The position numbers were made by a program, and so were the translations under genes. A stretch of 64,000 nt of DNA from Isoetes taiwanensis (lineage: Eukaryota; Streptophyta; Lycopodiopsida; Isoetales; Isoetaceae). The DNA is taken from the NCBI GenBank assembly GCA_021234155.1, contig JAJEKV010000039.1, positions 2,046,001-2,110,000 on the forward strand, read 5' to 3'. Positions 32,760 through 44,032 of the stretch are shown piece after piece. The notes under the pieces are model-generated. The model worked only from the letters and a program-made list of their open reading frames with translations, was not told the origin of the DNA and did not search any database. Position 1 is the stretch's first letter. Every line of letters starts with the position of its first letter.

Positions 32760-32960
32760 GCGTTTTTAGGGTGGTGGGCACCCCCTACCTCGACCCTGCT
32801 ACGGCCGCCAGGAGCGTCCGGGTACCCCCTGCCCGCCACTTAGAGTTAGGTTTTTTTTTTTTTTTTTTTTAAGGTGGCGGGTAGACCCTATCTCGACCTC
32901 GCCACCATTGTCCACAACACCCGGGTACCCCCTGCCCGCCACTTAGGGTTAGGGTTTCGC
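32760..32960. repeat. Two GC-rich direct repeats of about 100 bp
   Basis: The segment ending cgggtaccccctgcccgcca followed by cttag-gttagg occurs at about 32769-32850 and again at 32873-32955, separated by a run of about 22 T. The second copy is flanked by aaccctaaccct. The start of each copy (gtggcgggtagaccctat / gtggtgggcaccccctac) also matches. Confidence 0.75.
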
Positions 32961-33109
32961 ACCGGGTACACATCCCAATATTATACTTAAACCACGTTAA
33001 ATTAATCATGACGGCATCTACTACACCACCCAAATGTCATACTACTCCAAATTTCTTACTAGCGATCTAACGAGTTAGTATGTGGCCAGTGCAGTAGTTT
33101 GGCTTCCCA

Positions 33110-33130
33110 AAACCAAGGCTCTGATACTAC
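33110..33130 (-). other. Primer-binding site of the LTR-C element
   Basis: Read on the minus strand directly after the LTR: gtagtatcagagccttgg. This matches the TGGTATCAGAGC sequence complementary to plant initiator tRNA-Met, the usual primer of chromoviruses. It fixes 33131-34709 as a 5' LTR in minus orientation. The internal region to the left is lost after about 150 bp. Confidence 0.75.
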
Positions 33131-34709
33131 TGTGATGCTCCCTGAACATATACGACACTCGGACGTATACATACGGGGACTTTCCCCTCCCATGGCAACC
33201 AACTCACCATGAGCAGGGCCCTCCGTCTAACTCAGGCCATCTGTAAGAAGATGCTCAAGTGAAGGACACAGAGGGGTCATTCGGCCCACGCCTTCAATGG
33301 AGCTCCTACTTCGCGGAAACGTGAATACAAGGTTAGCACACAGCATAATCATATCATAATTTTACCACCACGAGGGGTGGCACATCCATCCAAGTGACAA
33401 CAACAAAGAATATGCATTTAATACTAAGGAAAACACCCCAAACCCCAGGTTCTACCCCAGTTCAGACGGCTCGGTCTCAAGAGATCAGCAGACAGAGGTA
33501 TAACCTGGCGTTGGCTGTCATAGAACATCGGCTAGGGTTGTCCACTCCATCCGCCCCTCCTGTGCACACTTTGCAGATGAGTCGAATCAATAGCCTTCCG
33601 GACACGCAGACTCAAGGTATCACCCTTCGAGCCTACTCCAGGGTTCAAGCCCCGTCCGATGAGGCAGGTCGGGGAAGCGTCCCCTCCCAGGATTATAGTG
33701 GTTCCATGGGTGAGCTAGAGAATACATGCCGCATCAGCGACCCCCGCATCTGTACCCAACTTACTCACTCTAAATCTACTCAAAGTGCAAGATGCTCCAT
33801 ACGGATCAGATCTCTACACCCAGGGAGTGTCAGACCCATACCCGGCCCTCTACGTGACCGGCTATCAGGCCTAGCCCACTGTAGGAGTCTCAGGAGCCTT
33901 TTATGTTCGTGCAAGACCCCACCCCCACTTCACCACTGTGTCCCTTGTTTGGTGCTAAGTCATTCCATAGCATCCACGACTCGGTGGTCTCTTGTACACA
34001 GGCCACGTTTTATGGGAATTACAAGGATCAACCTAGGAGTATGCTACCAACATGGCTCAGAGGTCTCTACCCCCCTTAATTCCCCCATTTCCAGAGTAAT
34101 ACTATGCAAAGAACTATCAATCCATCCTTTTTGGAGCAAGACCAGAATCAGAATTAAAGAGAACTCACCTTTAGAATCAAGGGTTAGTTCCTACAAGTAA
34201 AGCATAGAGAGAACAGAAGAAATAAACACTACAAGTGCCCAACAGGGGCGCTACCCTAGAAATATCAAGCTACACTAACCACCCACCGGAGTTCCTGCTG
34301 GACCCGTTGTCATTTGGTGCTTCCATCTTCCCTAGACTTGGCGCTCAGCTCAGGACACACAGATAAAGGTGCTTGGCAAGGTGGGCGCTCAGCTGCTGCT
34401 GTTCTTGGTCGATTTTGGGAGTCAATTAGGGATAGGGGTCAAGTTGATGGCCCAATTTGGAAGTCCCCATGCTGGCCAATCGATTTAGGCCAGGTGGCGC
34501 CTTCCCAAAGCATTAATTAACTTAATTAATCCATTTAGACATTAATTCCCTAATCATAGGTTATTATCCTTAATGATTAAATTAGCATAGCTAATTTAAT
34601 CCCTTTTAGGTCAATCCCCCAGGTTACAATACCCCATGGTGGCGTACCTTTACTGGGTGACGTGTCAGTGTATTTATACGTATACCGTATAAATACGTGG
34701 AACGTCACA
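33131..34709 (-). mobile_element. LTR-C, 5' LTR of a minus-oriented chromovirus-type element
   Basis: On the minus strand it begins TGTGACGTTCCACG and ends GGGAGCATCACA. The same termini bound LTR-B (48592-49927), and the start matches LTR-A (35443). It carries a characteristic palindrome-rich start (tatacggtatacgtataaat). The 268-codon plus-strand frame inside it (33394-34200) is not a gene. It is inserted in the 3' non-coding part of another, plus-oriented copy of the same superfamily. Confidence 0.8.
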
Positions 34710-35442
34710 TTCTCTAGGCCAACATGCACCAAGAGGTGCGCATGACCAGTAGGGTCATGTGAGAGTGGAAGATTAGGCATGGTGGGCGATGATGGGACAT
34801 CTGTCGGATGATCTCTATGCCACGATGCGGGGCTCGCACACCTGACCATAGGGGGGTCATGGTGAAGGTTAAGTGATCATGCGCGATGATGGGATCGTGA
34901 GACGTTCCCTAGCTTGAAACCCTTGGGGCATGATGCACCGGGGAGTACTCGACAACGGGTAATCGAGTACAAGGTAGCACTTGATCATGGGCGATGAATG
35001 GAGCATCTTAAATGTTCCTTAAGCTCAAATCCTTAGGGGCCATGATCAGGTGCAAGGTAGTAGGGTAACCTTGAGCTAGTAGTTCGGCTCAAGGAGGTAG
35101 GTAAGGGGGGTGGTCCCCTAAAACCACAATTATTAACTTAACGTAATGTGCTACTCGTGCGGGGCGAGCATAGGGGAGCACCGACGGCAGCACATTACGT
35201 GGAGGCGGGGAAGCATAATTTAGACATAAAAATTATGAACCCTAATGTTATGTGATAATGTTTTGACTTACTATAGCATTACTATTGTTAAGGCTATATA
35301 ATTTTGTATAGGTACAAATATAGCCTATACTATATGTTGATTGAATAATAGAAGTTGCATGTATCTTGTTTTTGCAGGAGCGTGTAGTGTAGTTACCTTA
35401 GCGTAATACTGAGGACAGCATTATCCTAAGGGGGGGGGAGAA
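34710..35442 (+). mobile_element. 3' internal non-coding region and polypurine tract of the LTR-A element
   Basis: It contains degenerate repeats of a motif of about 95 bp (gcgatgatgggat, gttcccta, gcatgatgcaccg, gcatgac) also found before LTR-B at 47940-48260. It ends in aagggggggggagaa (35428-35442), a polypurine tract that primes plus-strand synthesis, directly before the LTR start TGTGACATTCC. No coding sequence is left. Confidence 0.8.
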
Positions 35443-36400
35443 TGTGACATTCCAGGGGAATATACGCCATAAATACGTATATTCCTGGACCCGTCACTAT
35501 ACAAGTCTACCCATGTAGCCTTGTATACCTTAGGAAGTGGCAATGGGTGCACATCTAAGTTAAATGCTTAACTTAGATAACCTTAGGATAAGGCCCATTT
35601 CCACATGGCCTTATCCCATTGGGCAACCGCCACACGGCCCCACCCCATTGGTGCCACATGGCATCACATGTGGACCCTAACTTATATTAGCCCAAACCCT
35701 AACCCTAGACCTCTTTTCCTGACCCTAGCATCCTGAGACTCATCTACGCACTTGAAACTCCGTTTCGAGCACCGTTTGCTGTGGCATAGTCTAGTGCAGC
35801 AGCCCCCGGAGTGTGGATTCGATCTTGGAGCAAGTGCAGCCTCGACCAATTCGAAGACCATGGAGACGCCAGGATTGGGAGGGAGTGATTCTGGAGCAGG
35901 TATGTAGAGTAGTGCTCTTGGTAGATCATCTGGAAGTTAGCACTCTAGATTGGTTAGTATTTCGTATCTAGAGTAGAGCCATCCTAGAACCCTTATTCAA
36001 CATCTTGAACCCTAATCAAGGAACTCTAACTTTAAGTTAGGTATATATGATTAGGTTAAGATGTTCTTACTATGATTATCATGATATGATGTTATGTGAT
36101 GTTGGTTGATCATGTTTGCTCCTCTTGTATTGGGAAGGGGGGTAGAGACCTAGTAGTCATTACGTAGTATGCTCCTAGTCAGACCCCTTAGTTCCTATTA
36201 TATGTGGCCTGTGCATAAGAGCCCACCGGGCTATTGGGGCTATGATGTGACTCAGCACTACACAACGGGGCTAGAGGCAATACGGATGGGGGATCCCTGC
36301 TAAGCGTGGCTACTGGGGATCCCATAGCGGGCTAGGCCTATGGTCGGTCACTTTGTGTGGGCCGAGCATGGGTCCGACACCTCCTGGGGCAATGGTGTCG
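35443..36400 (+). mobile_element. LTR-A, truncated 3' LTR of a chromovirus-type element
   Basis: It starts TGTGACATTCCAGG and follows LTR-B in order (tatacaag-ctacc, ctagaccttt, tgaccctag, ttggttgatcatgtttg, gtagagacctagtag, gtcactttg, tggtgtcgcc). Similarity stops at about 36400, so the last 300-400 bp are missing. Beyond that point a different Ty3/gypsy fragment begins. Confidence 0.8.
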
Positions 36401-36589
36401 CCCTGCCTCTCAGGAGTTGCAAGTGTTGGCTTGGCTCCTGTTTTGGGGGGTTAAGCCGGGTACGAATCGTGTGTCGCCACGATTCTATAACCGCCCGTGG
36501 AACCTCTAGACCCCGGGAAGGGGAGATGCAACCCTTCCTGCCTCGACGGACGGGGGAGATGCAACCTGGAGTAGTCCTGATGGGTGATG

Positions 36590-39500
36590 CCATGGGATTG
36601 CGTAGAGTCATGCCAGAGCTCGATCTAGCTCATTCCATCCTTGTCATCAATGCTAGTACTGAAAAACAGGTAAAAGAGGTAAAGATTGAGAAAAATGGTC
36701 AAGAAAGAATCCTGTATGTAGGAGATATATTTAGAGAGGAAAATGAGAGCATGGTCACACAAGTCTTTTATGAATTGAAGGATGTATTTGCTTGGAACTA
36801 TAAAGAATTGATTTTTTTTTTTTTTTTTTTTTTGAAGGACGTGAGACTCTTTTTATTGACAAGAACAAAAGCACAATACACAATGCACATACAGGAATAA
36901 AACCCTAGTGGATAGGCTGACCCAACTAGGCATAAACACCCGTCTATGCATAAGAAGAACACCGTAAATACGTCTGCCAAATTATCTCTTATTTATCATC
37001 AGCTAGATATGAGCAACGATAAGCTTTAGTGATCTTCTACTGAGCACAAAAGAGTGTGTGAATTTGAGATAAAAATTAAGGAAAACGTGAAGCATGTTAT
37101 GCAAAAGCTCAGAAGAATAAATGTTGCATTGCTTGACTTGATTAAAGAGGAGTTGTATAGAATGAAGGATGCAGGTATCATATCTGAGATAGTAAACCCT
37201 GAATAGCTGTCCTGCATTGTGCATGTTGAGAAGAACAAAACAATAAGGATATGTATTGATTATAGAGATTTAAATAAGGCTACTATCAAAGATTGTTATC
37301 CGTTCCCTTTCTTGGAACAAGTTCTACATGTTGTTGCGGGAAAAGAAATGTACTCTTTTTTGGATGGATTCTTAGGTTTTAATCAGATAAGTATCAAAGA
37401 GGAAGATCAACCAAAGACAACTTTCATCACACCTTGGGGAACCTTTCCAATGAGAAGCATGCCATTTGGCCTTATAAATGCCTCAACTACTTTTCAAAGA
37501 GCAATGGACATTATATTCAAAGACATGCCTTCTGATCTATTTAGAGTATGCTTAGATGACCTGTGCTTAGGCACTCTGGTGAATAACCATTTTGATTATC
37601 TAACTATACTCTTTGCCATGTGTAGAAAGGGATGTGTAAGCCTAAATTCCAAGAAGTGCATTTTTTTCTGCTTAAAAGGGGATCTGCTGGATCATGAGAT
37701 TTCAACAAAAGGCATTCAAGTAGCTGAGAGCAAGGTGGAAGCATTGAAGAAACTCACACTATAAAAAACCATCAAGCAAGTCAAAAGTTTTCTAGGTATG
37801 ACCAGTTTTTTTAGAATGTATGTACCTCATTTTTCACACAGTACTAGCTCCATTTCCAATCTTACCAAGATAGGTGAATTCATAAAACAAGAAAGTAAGC
37901 ATATTCTGGTCCAATGGACTAAAACTTATCAAAAAGCTATTGATGAAATCATACAAGCCATCTGTGAGTCTATCCTGCTCAAGCCACATGACCCTCAAAG
38001 ACCCTTTCAAGCATATATAAGTGTTACCAAGAAGGGCATAGGAGTGGCATTATTCAGGAGGAAATGATTATCACATTTTCAAGCAAGGATGGTCTGACAC
38101 AGAGCTTAGATATTCCAGACTTGAAAGTGCAGCAGCTCTCATGTTCCTGATTGATAGGCAAGGGCATGTCTTCCAAAGCAGTAAAATTCAAGTATTAATG
38201 AGGCAAAACCCCATGCCCTTAAAATATGGAGATGGGCATGCAAGTTACAATCTTATGATATAACGTCAAAATAGTAAAATTGGTCAATGACCTGAGTTCT
38301 TATCTGCCACACATGTTTTTTGAACATGAAGACCAAGATGGTGTAGAAGAATATGAGCTTATAACATTGATACTAATTTGGTTGTTACTTATGTGGAGGA
38401 ATTAGATTGGCAACAAGAAATCAGGAGGTATTTGGAGCTGGGTGAGCTACCAGAGAATTTAAACTCCAATCAACAAAGAAGATTCAAGAAGAAATGTGGC
38501 AAATTCAGGCTGATAAATGAAGTTTTCTGCAGCACTAACAAAGAGGGGGTGCTGATGAGATGTGTGGATAAAGAGGAATCTAAACTGGTCCTTGAAGCAT
38601 GTCATGAGGGAGTATGTATAGGACACTTTGCAGTTGATACAACAACCAAAAAGATTTTGAGGTCATGATACTATTGGCCAACTTTGTTTAAAGATTGCTA
38701 TGAGGTTATTAAATGTTGCCATAAATGCCAAATTTATGGTAAGAGAATCTTACAACCAACATCTCTCACAGCTATAATATCTTCTGGACCATTCCAAGTG
38801 TGGGAATTAGACTTCATAGGGCCTATAGATCCTCCATCTTCTGCTCAGCATGAGTATATCCTTGTGACCACAGATTATTTCACAAAATGGGCAGAAGCAA
38901 TCCCACTTAGGCAGCCAATGCTTTAACTACAGCTACATTCCTTCATAAAAATATATGTGCAAGATATGGCATTCCCTTGAAGCTTGTTTCTGATAGACGC
39001 ACTCAGTTCATTAATGAAGTAATTGCTACATTGTTGTCTACCCTCAAAGTAAAGTATACCAAAAGCTCAGCATACTATCCACAAGGTAATGGTCAGGTTG
39101 AGTCCACAAACAAGGCTCTCAAATCTATTCTGCGAAAGACCATAAGTGTGGCCAAAAAGGATTGGCATGTTAAACTACATGATGCTTTATGGGAATACAG
39201 GACAACGGCCAAGTCAGCTACCAAGCATACCCCTTACAGTCTGGTCTATGGGATTGAATCCATTTTGCCAATAGAGCTTGAGCTAACTTCATTATGACTG
39301 GCACACAAGATCAATCTAGAAGTAGCGGAGGCATTCAAAGACAAGCTGGCAAGACTGATGCAACTAGAAGAGCATAGATATGAAGTTGAGAATGCAGTGC
39401 TTAAAAAAAAAAAAGCAAAAGATATAGCAGCTTTCAAGGCTTCTCATAAGCTTCAAGGAACTCTAAAAATGGGGAACTAGTGCTAAAATGGAACAAGCAA

Positions 39501-39660
39501 GAGAGAAACTTGCAGCCAAGTTTGAAAATCTTTGGGAAGGACCATATGAGGTGATTGTTGTGGCAGGAAAAAATTCCTACTGGTGAGGTCACTTGCTGAT
39601 GAAAATGAGCTTCTCAATCCTATAAACAGCTTGCATTTAAAGAGGTATTAGCAGCAGCAT
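36590..39660 (+). mobile_element. Decayed Ty3/gypsy pol fragment E3
   Basis: This is a continuous pol homology in several frames. Pre-RT: FREENESMVTQVFYELKDVF. RT at 37219-37764: IRICIDYRDLNKATIKDCYP, YSFLDGFLGFNQISI, and CLDDLCLGT at the catalytic site. Decayed RNase H (37798-38200). Integrase zinc-binding region (38378-38700: CHEGVCIGHFAVDTTTKKI, CCHKCQIYGK). Integrase core (38780-39297: LDFIGPIDPP, KLVSDRRTQFINEV, YYPQGNGQVESTNKALKS). The end is SLHLKRY (about 39640). The D, D and E positions of integrase are still visible. It has no LTRs and no chromodomain. An L1-like tail is inserted at 36812-36980. Confidence 0.85.
36812..36980 (-). mobile_element. LINE 3' tail inserted in E3
   Basis: A run of about 20 T is followed by gaaggacgtgagactctttt and tattgacaagaacaaaagc, the antisense of a plant L1-like 3' end. 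A similar T-run plus gaagaatcagattaac structure heads the LINE at 42174. It interrupts the E3 reading frame after WNYKEL. Only the 3' non-coding end is present, as usual for severe 5' truncation. Confidence 0.6.
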
Positions 39661-40430
39661 GTTGCCTTGAGTTTATTCGAATAGATTTGTTTCATGTTTA
39701 ATCAATAGGTTAGATTAGGTTGATTTTTTAATCATCTTAAAAGAAAAAAAAAAAATAAAAATAAAAAAATGTATGGATAGGGTAAGTAAGACGTGTATTC
39801 AAACTCATTTTCTTTAAAATAGTTTAGATCTTTAATGTTTGAGAGGTCTAAATGCCATTTTAAGTGACTGCATCTATGTAAGTTCAAGAGCCATTCAAAT
39901 GCAGACACAAAAGTCTCAAAGACTCGAGAATTGAGGCTAAAGAGTACTTGATTTCCATGCAGGAGCATCTGCCATATAAATTGTCATGTGCCATACTCAT
40001 ATATCTCACTGTTCCACCTCGACAGATCATCACACTATGTTACTGAAATATGTAGCATAATAACAGGGGGTTTCTTTTGTATTTTTGTACACTTTTTAAT
40101 ATGGTTTTCATATGATTTTGAGAGCGTATTCCACGAGATGTACTGATCAGTATATCTAGAGTGCGCGCGGTATTTTTATGTTTTAGTTCCACATTCTTAA
40201 TGGTTTTTGCTCCCCTTACCCATCTTAATGGCCAAGATTGACCCTAGGAGTTTTTAATCCAAGGGTTTACAATGGAAGCCCTTTTCCAATTCACCATTTT
40301 TAGACGAATTTTCAAACTCGGCATGCAGATGTCGAGCTCTTCTTTTCTAGGGTTATCATAATAGACAATGATGGAATTGCTCCAATCGGTTAAGGCAAGG
40401 ATGGAAGAACTCCATTCCGATACGGGAGGA
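39661..40430. other. Intergenic, nothing recognised
   Basis: AT-rich with an A-rich run at 39740-39770. No coding region or repeat end was seen. Confidence 0.4.
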
Positions 40431-40542
40431 AAGAGCTATGGCGGCAGGAGGGCTGTCAGGATCAGGACGACTTGGTAGCACAGAAATGGTAATTTTTAGG
40501 TGTATTGCCTTTCCTGCTTTATATCCCCTGCTGTTTTGTCTT

Positions 40543-40966
40543 CCAGCAGCTAATATCTCGTTCGCAGTGGTTATTGTACTCATTAAAGTAATGCACCTCA
40601 CAGTTGGAGATCTCTTTGCAAGCCTTCTTGCATTCTTGCCAACAGGCTGGGCACTTTTGCAGGTATTGAATATAGGCCTGTCTATGCCCTGAAGAATGTT
40701 TTAACGCTTATTACTCGTTTCCCTTTGCTTCACAGATTAGCATCATGTGTAAGCCAGTACTCCATGCACTTGGATTATGGGGGTCGAATATGTCCCTCGC
40801 CCAAGCATATGAATTCTTTATTGGGCTTATGGTGTTCACACCTGTTGCAGTTCTGGCTTGGTTTCCTTTTGTGTCAGAATTTCAAACACGGCTGCTCTTT
40901 CACCAAGCATTTAGCAGAGGATTGCAGATATCACGTATTCTCACGGGAAACAGAAAAGCAGAATGA
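40543..40966 (+). pseudogene. Callose synthase (1,3-beta-glucan synthase) C-terminal exons
   Basis: Two exons can be read. The first, after a polypyrimidine-AG acceptor near 40540, encodes VVIVLIKVMHLTVGDLFASL and LAFLPTGWALLQ, then a GT donor at 40663. A 73-bp intron ends with cttcacag at 40735. The second encodes ISIMCKPVLHALGLWGS, AYEFFIGLMVFTPVAVLAWF, PFVSEFQTRLLFHQAFSRGL and QISRILTGNRKAE, stop at 40964-40966. This is the conserved last membrane-spanning part of plant callose synthases (GSL/CalS), which make callose at the plasma membrane. The frame and splice sites are intact and the natural stop is kept, but the catalytic region is not in this window. An upstream segment (about 40380-40490) might be a decayed earlier exon. 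It is most likely a gene fragment, moved or left over. Confidence 0.85.
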
Positions 40967-42165
40967 ATGTAAATCATCATGCTACGGTACCTTATCGCTC
41001 AGGCAGTGGAGCCAGCAAATTTGGCTTCAGAGATAGATGGGAGCAGGGAGGTGCTTGGACAGGCTATGATGCAAAGCATTAAATAGGCCAGATTCTTACA
41101 TGGCAAGGCAGTTTGAGGCATGAATATCTAGCATGATTAAGGCCACGACATTGGATATAACCTTATAAGGCTAAGAAGGATGGATACAGATTTGTGTTTG
41201 AATGTAGTGTTCAAGAACAAGCAAGATTTTATTTAATCCAACATGTGATACCATTCCATTTGCCATGACGCTCTGCTGTGAATCTATGGTATGGTGCCAT
41301 ATATAATTATTTTCTTGCTTTATCAAAGGTGTTGTTGCAATGTAAAGAAATTTCATGCTTGAAGCTGAAATGCTCTTACTTTACAGCCAGAATGCAGCCG
41401 CTCTTGCTCCATAATGTAGCCATACCTGTCTTGCAGAATGTTTGATGCAGCATTATCCTTTGGGATGTTTGATGTCTGCTTCATGCAATTACGCTAGATA
41501 TACAGTTGTCCAGTTGTACTTTTGCAGAAAATTAACTATGAAATAGGTTCGTTAAGTCTGTTGCTATGCTAACGACCTATGTCTTCAGAAATGCACCTAT
41601 ATACTAGTGTTTAAACCACAAGTATGGTTGAATTCTGTGAAACATCTCTTCTATCCTTTTCAAGGGAACTCTGTACACATTGCTGCAGCATGAGGGTTGC
41701 TTTTGGTTATGGCACAAGATCACAGGTTGCTACATCTGTAAGCCCTTTCAAGTTTTGGTCCTTTAAGGGGATGAAATATGGCTGAAGAATTTGTTCTTAT
41801 TGATGTCTGTTTTGTGATGTTTGGTGCCATATTTGAAAAAATTAATCTATAATGGCAGGTACGAGAATCTTGTCAAGCATTGCCAAGTTTGCATTAATGC
41901 CCTGAATAACTTCAGACTACTTGAGCTGGTTGTTGAAGTGATGTCAATAGGAATAATAGGCATCCTTGTCATTTCATGCTTGAAGCTGAAATGCTCTTAC
42001 CTTTGCTACCTTTGCTTGGTTAACTATTTCCCATTAAAATTTTAAATGTCGCCCCTCCTTTATATCTACTGCCCATTCTATAAGGTTAAAACTTTAAAAT
42101 CTCACCCTTCCTTTGGTCTACGCAACAATCAAATGCTACAAACATTATATATGCTATAATATTAT
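40967..42165. other. Non-coding with one short duplicated motif
   Basis: The motif atttcatgcttgaagctgaa plus atgctcttac occurs at about 41348-41378 and 41969-42000. A coding-like stretch at about 41858-41970 (YENLVKHCQVCINALNNF, LLELVVEVMSIGIIGILV) follows an AG and looks like a short exon with a membrane segment, but I cannot assign it. Nothing else is supportable. Confidence 0.4.
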
Positions 42166-42173
42166 AGTTTCTT

Positions 42174-43600
42174 TTTTTTTTTTTTTGAAGAATCAGATTA
42201 ACTAATATTAATTCAGATAAATACAAGAAGAGCGGTATTAGGGTACTCCTGCCCACACCAGGGCAAGGACCCACCTAATAAGTGTACCTATCTACAACTC
42301 ATGCCACAAATCTCCCCAGAGTGTCTACAATGTGGAGGGTTCTTTCCCAGACCGCTGCCTTGACCTGCTCTTTCCGAGGGGATGCCAGATACGATAGATA
42401 TAGCTTGTACCTCAGCTGCGGGACCAAAGCCTGAGGCTGCATCTCTGCATTCCTGAACACCTTCATGCGTCGTCGCTTCCAGATGAGCCACAACAACCAG
42501 GCTTTACACAGATGAAAGGCCAGACTCTGAAGCTGGGACCACCTACTAGGGTACACCCCCAAAAGGACCTCTTGACTGCGGAGTGAGGTATGAAAGAGGC
42601 GCTGAACCCACTGCCATGCCGGCTGGATATCTGAACAGAGAAACATGCAGTGTTCCAAGGTCTTCACACAGCCACCACACATGGGACATAAGTCGCTGAT
42701 CCGAGGGTTGATCCTGTGAACCCATGTGTTCACCCTCAGAGAACGGTGCACAATCTGCCACAGCAATACCCGAATCTTGGGGGGCGAGATTGGGTTCCAC
42801 ACCCACCTCCAGATAACGCCCCACTCATCCCCAGGCACCTGAAGACTCCATCCATCCGAGGGAGGCAACTCATCTTGAACCGCCAGAAGCTCATAACAGG
42901 ACCTCACAAACTTTGAGGGATCCACTTTCGGGTGGCACTTCCACACACGTCCTGATGCCTGTGGAGGGTGCAGTGGTAGAGCATTAGCCACCCGTGCCCA
43001 GATAGTACGATCCCGTTCCTGAAGCCGAAATCTATAACTAAACAGTTGCCAAGGTGCTAGCTGCCCATCCATATACCAATCCGCCACCGTCAAAACCCCA
43101 CACTGCGCCCATCTGCGCTGGACTCGGGGATCAACGGAGGCCGCCAGAACCACAGGTGCGTGTGGTCCAAGGGAAATCCACCACGGCGACGCCTCCAACT
43201 GAACGCAGCTGATGGCATCAAGTGCAAACAATGGACGGACCTGCTCCCAGGCTCGCAGGAGCCCCTTCAAAAACGGCGAGGCATGAGCATACGGCCTGAT
43301 ATCCACAAACAACGCCCAAGGGAGCCGCGCGGGCACAGACGGCTTGTGGAAAACTATGGAATGAGACAGCGACTGGTGAAGCAAGACCATGCCCGGGGAG
43401 TCGAGCGCGTTCTCAAGAATAGCAAAAACAAACTTAGACATGAGGACCTTGCCATGCAGTGACAGATCAAAAAAGCCGAGTCCACCCGTAGCCTTAGGAC
43501 GGACGCACTTCCACCAGGCCACCTTCACTACCGCCCCCTCCTCATTGCCTCCCCACACAAAGTTACGAACCATAGCAGAGATTTCCTGCACCTTACTTTC
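42174..43600 (-). mobile_element. 5'-truncated L1-like LINE
   Basis: The minus strand carries the C-terminal part of ORF2 (42299-43591, about 430 codons, intact frame), then a 3' non-coding end and a poly(A) (T-run at 42171-42186). ORF2 shows FVWGGNEEGAVVKVAWWKCV and the zinc-binding domain typical of plant non-LTR RTs (LWQIVHRSLRVNTWVHRI, then CPMCGGCVKTLEHCMFLC). The RT catalytic core and endonuclease are lost. A short agtttctt at 42166-42173 and again at 43601-43608 is a likely target-site duplication. The frame without stops suggests recent insertion. Confidence 0.85.
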
Positions 43601-43781
43601 AGTTTCTTAGGCTTCATATTATTATTATTATTATTATTTGTTATATTGCTATATATTAGATATTGCTACATGTTTTACATCCGACATATTATTATTTACA
43701 AAATATAACATCAACTCATCCAAGTATGAAGTCACGTTATTACATTACCTTTAAATTAAATCCCCCTTCAAACCCCCTTTG

Positions 43782-44032
43782 GTTTGGGTGCATATTCAGA
43801 CGGGGGGTAATGTAGGGCAGCTAGAGCCCCTATAATTATGTTTTGCACGTACAAAATCAACACCATATAGTATATTACCTCAAATCTTATAGTATTTTGC
43901 AAATCTTGTTATACAGTATAGCAAATTCTATACTCTTTGTGTACGGTATAGATTAAAGAATACGGGGTGAATATGCCTATCCAACAGCTCTCGTTGCCTG
44001 GAGTCACCCCCCGTGTGAATATGCACCCAAAC
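43782..44032. mobile_element. MITE-like element with inverted ends, 251 bp
   Basis: The left end gtttgggtgcatattcagac followed by ggggggt is mirrored at the right end, where the reverse complement reads gtttgggtgcatattcacac followed by ggggggt. The inverted repeats are about 27 bp with one mismatch and enclose AT-rich non-coding sequence. I could not identify a clear target duplication, so the superfamily is undecided. Confidence 0.7.

Noticed and set aside
32930-32960. aaccctaaccct, telomere-like
   Set aside because: Only about two units are present, and the same short motif occurs in the LTRs at 35690 and 48850. It is not a telomere tract.
33394-34200. 268-codon plus-strand frame
   Set aside because: It lies inside LTR-C, runs antisense to the element, and has no domain.
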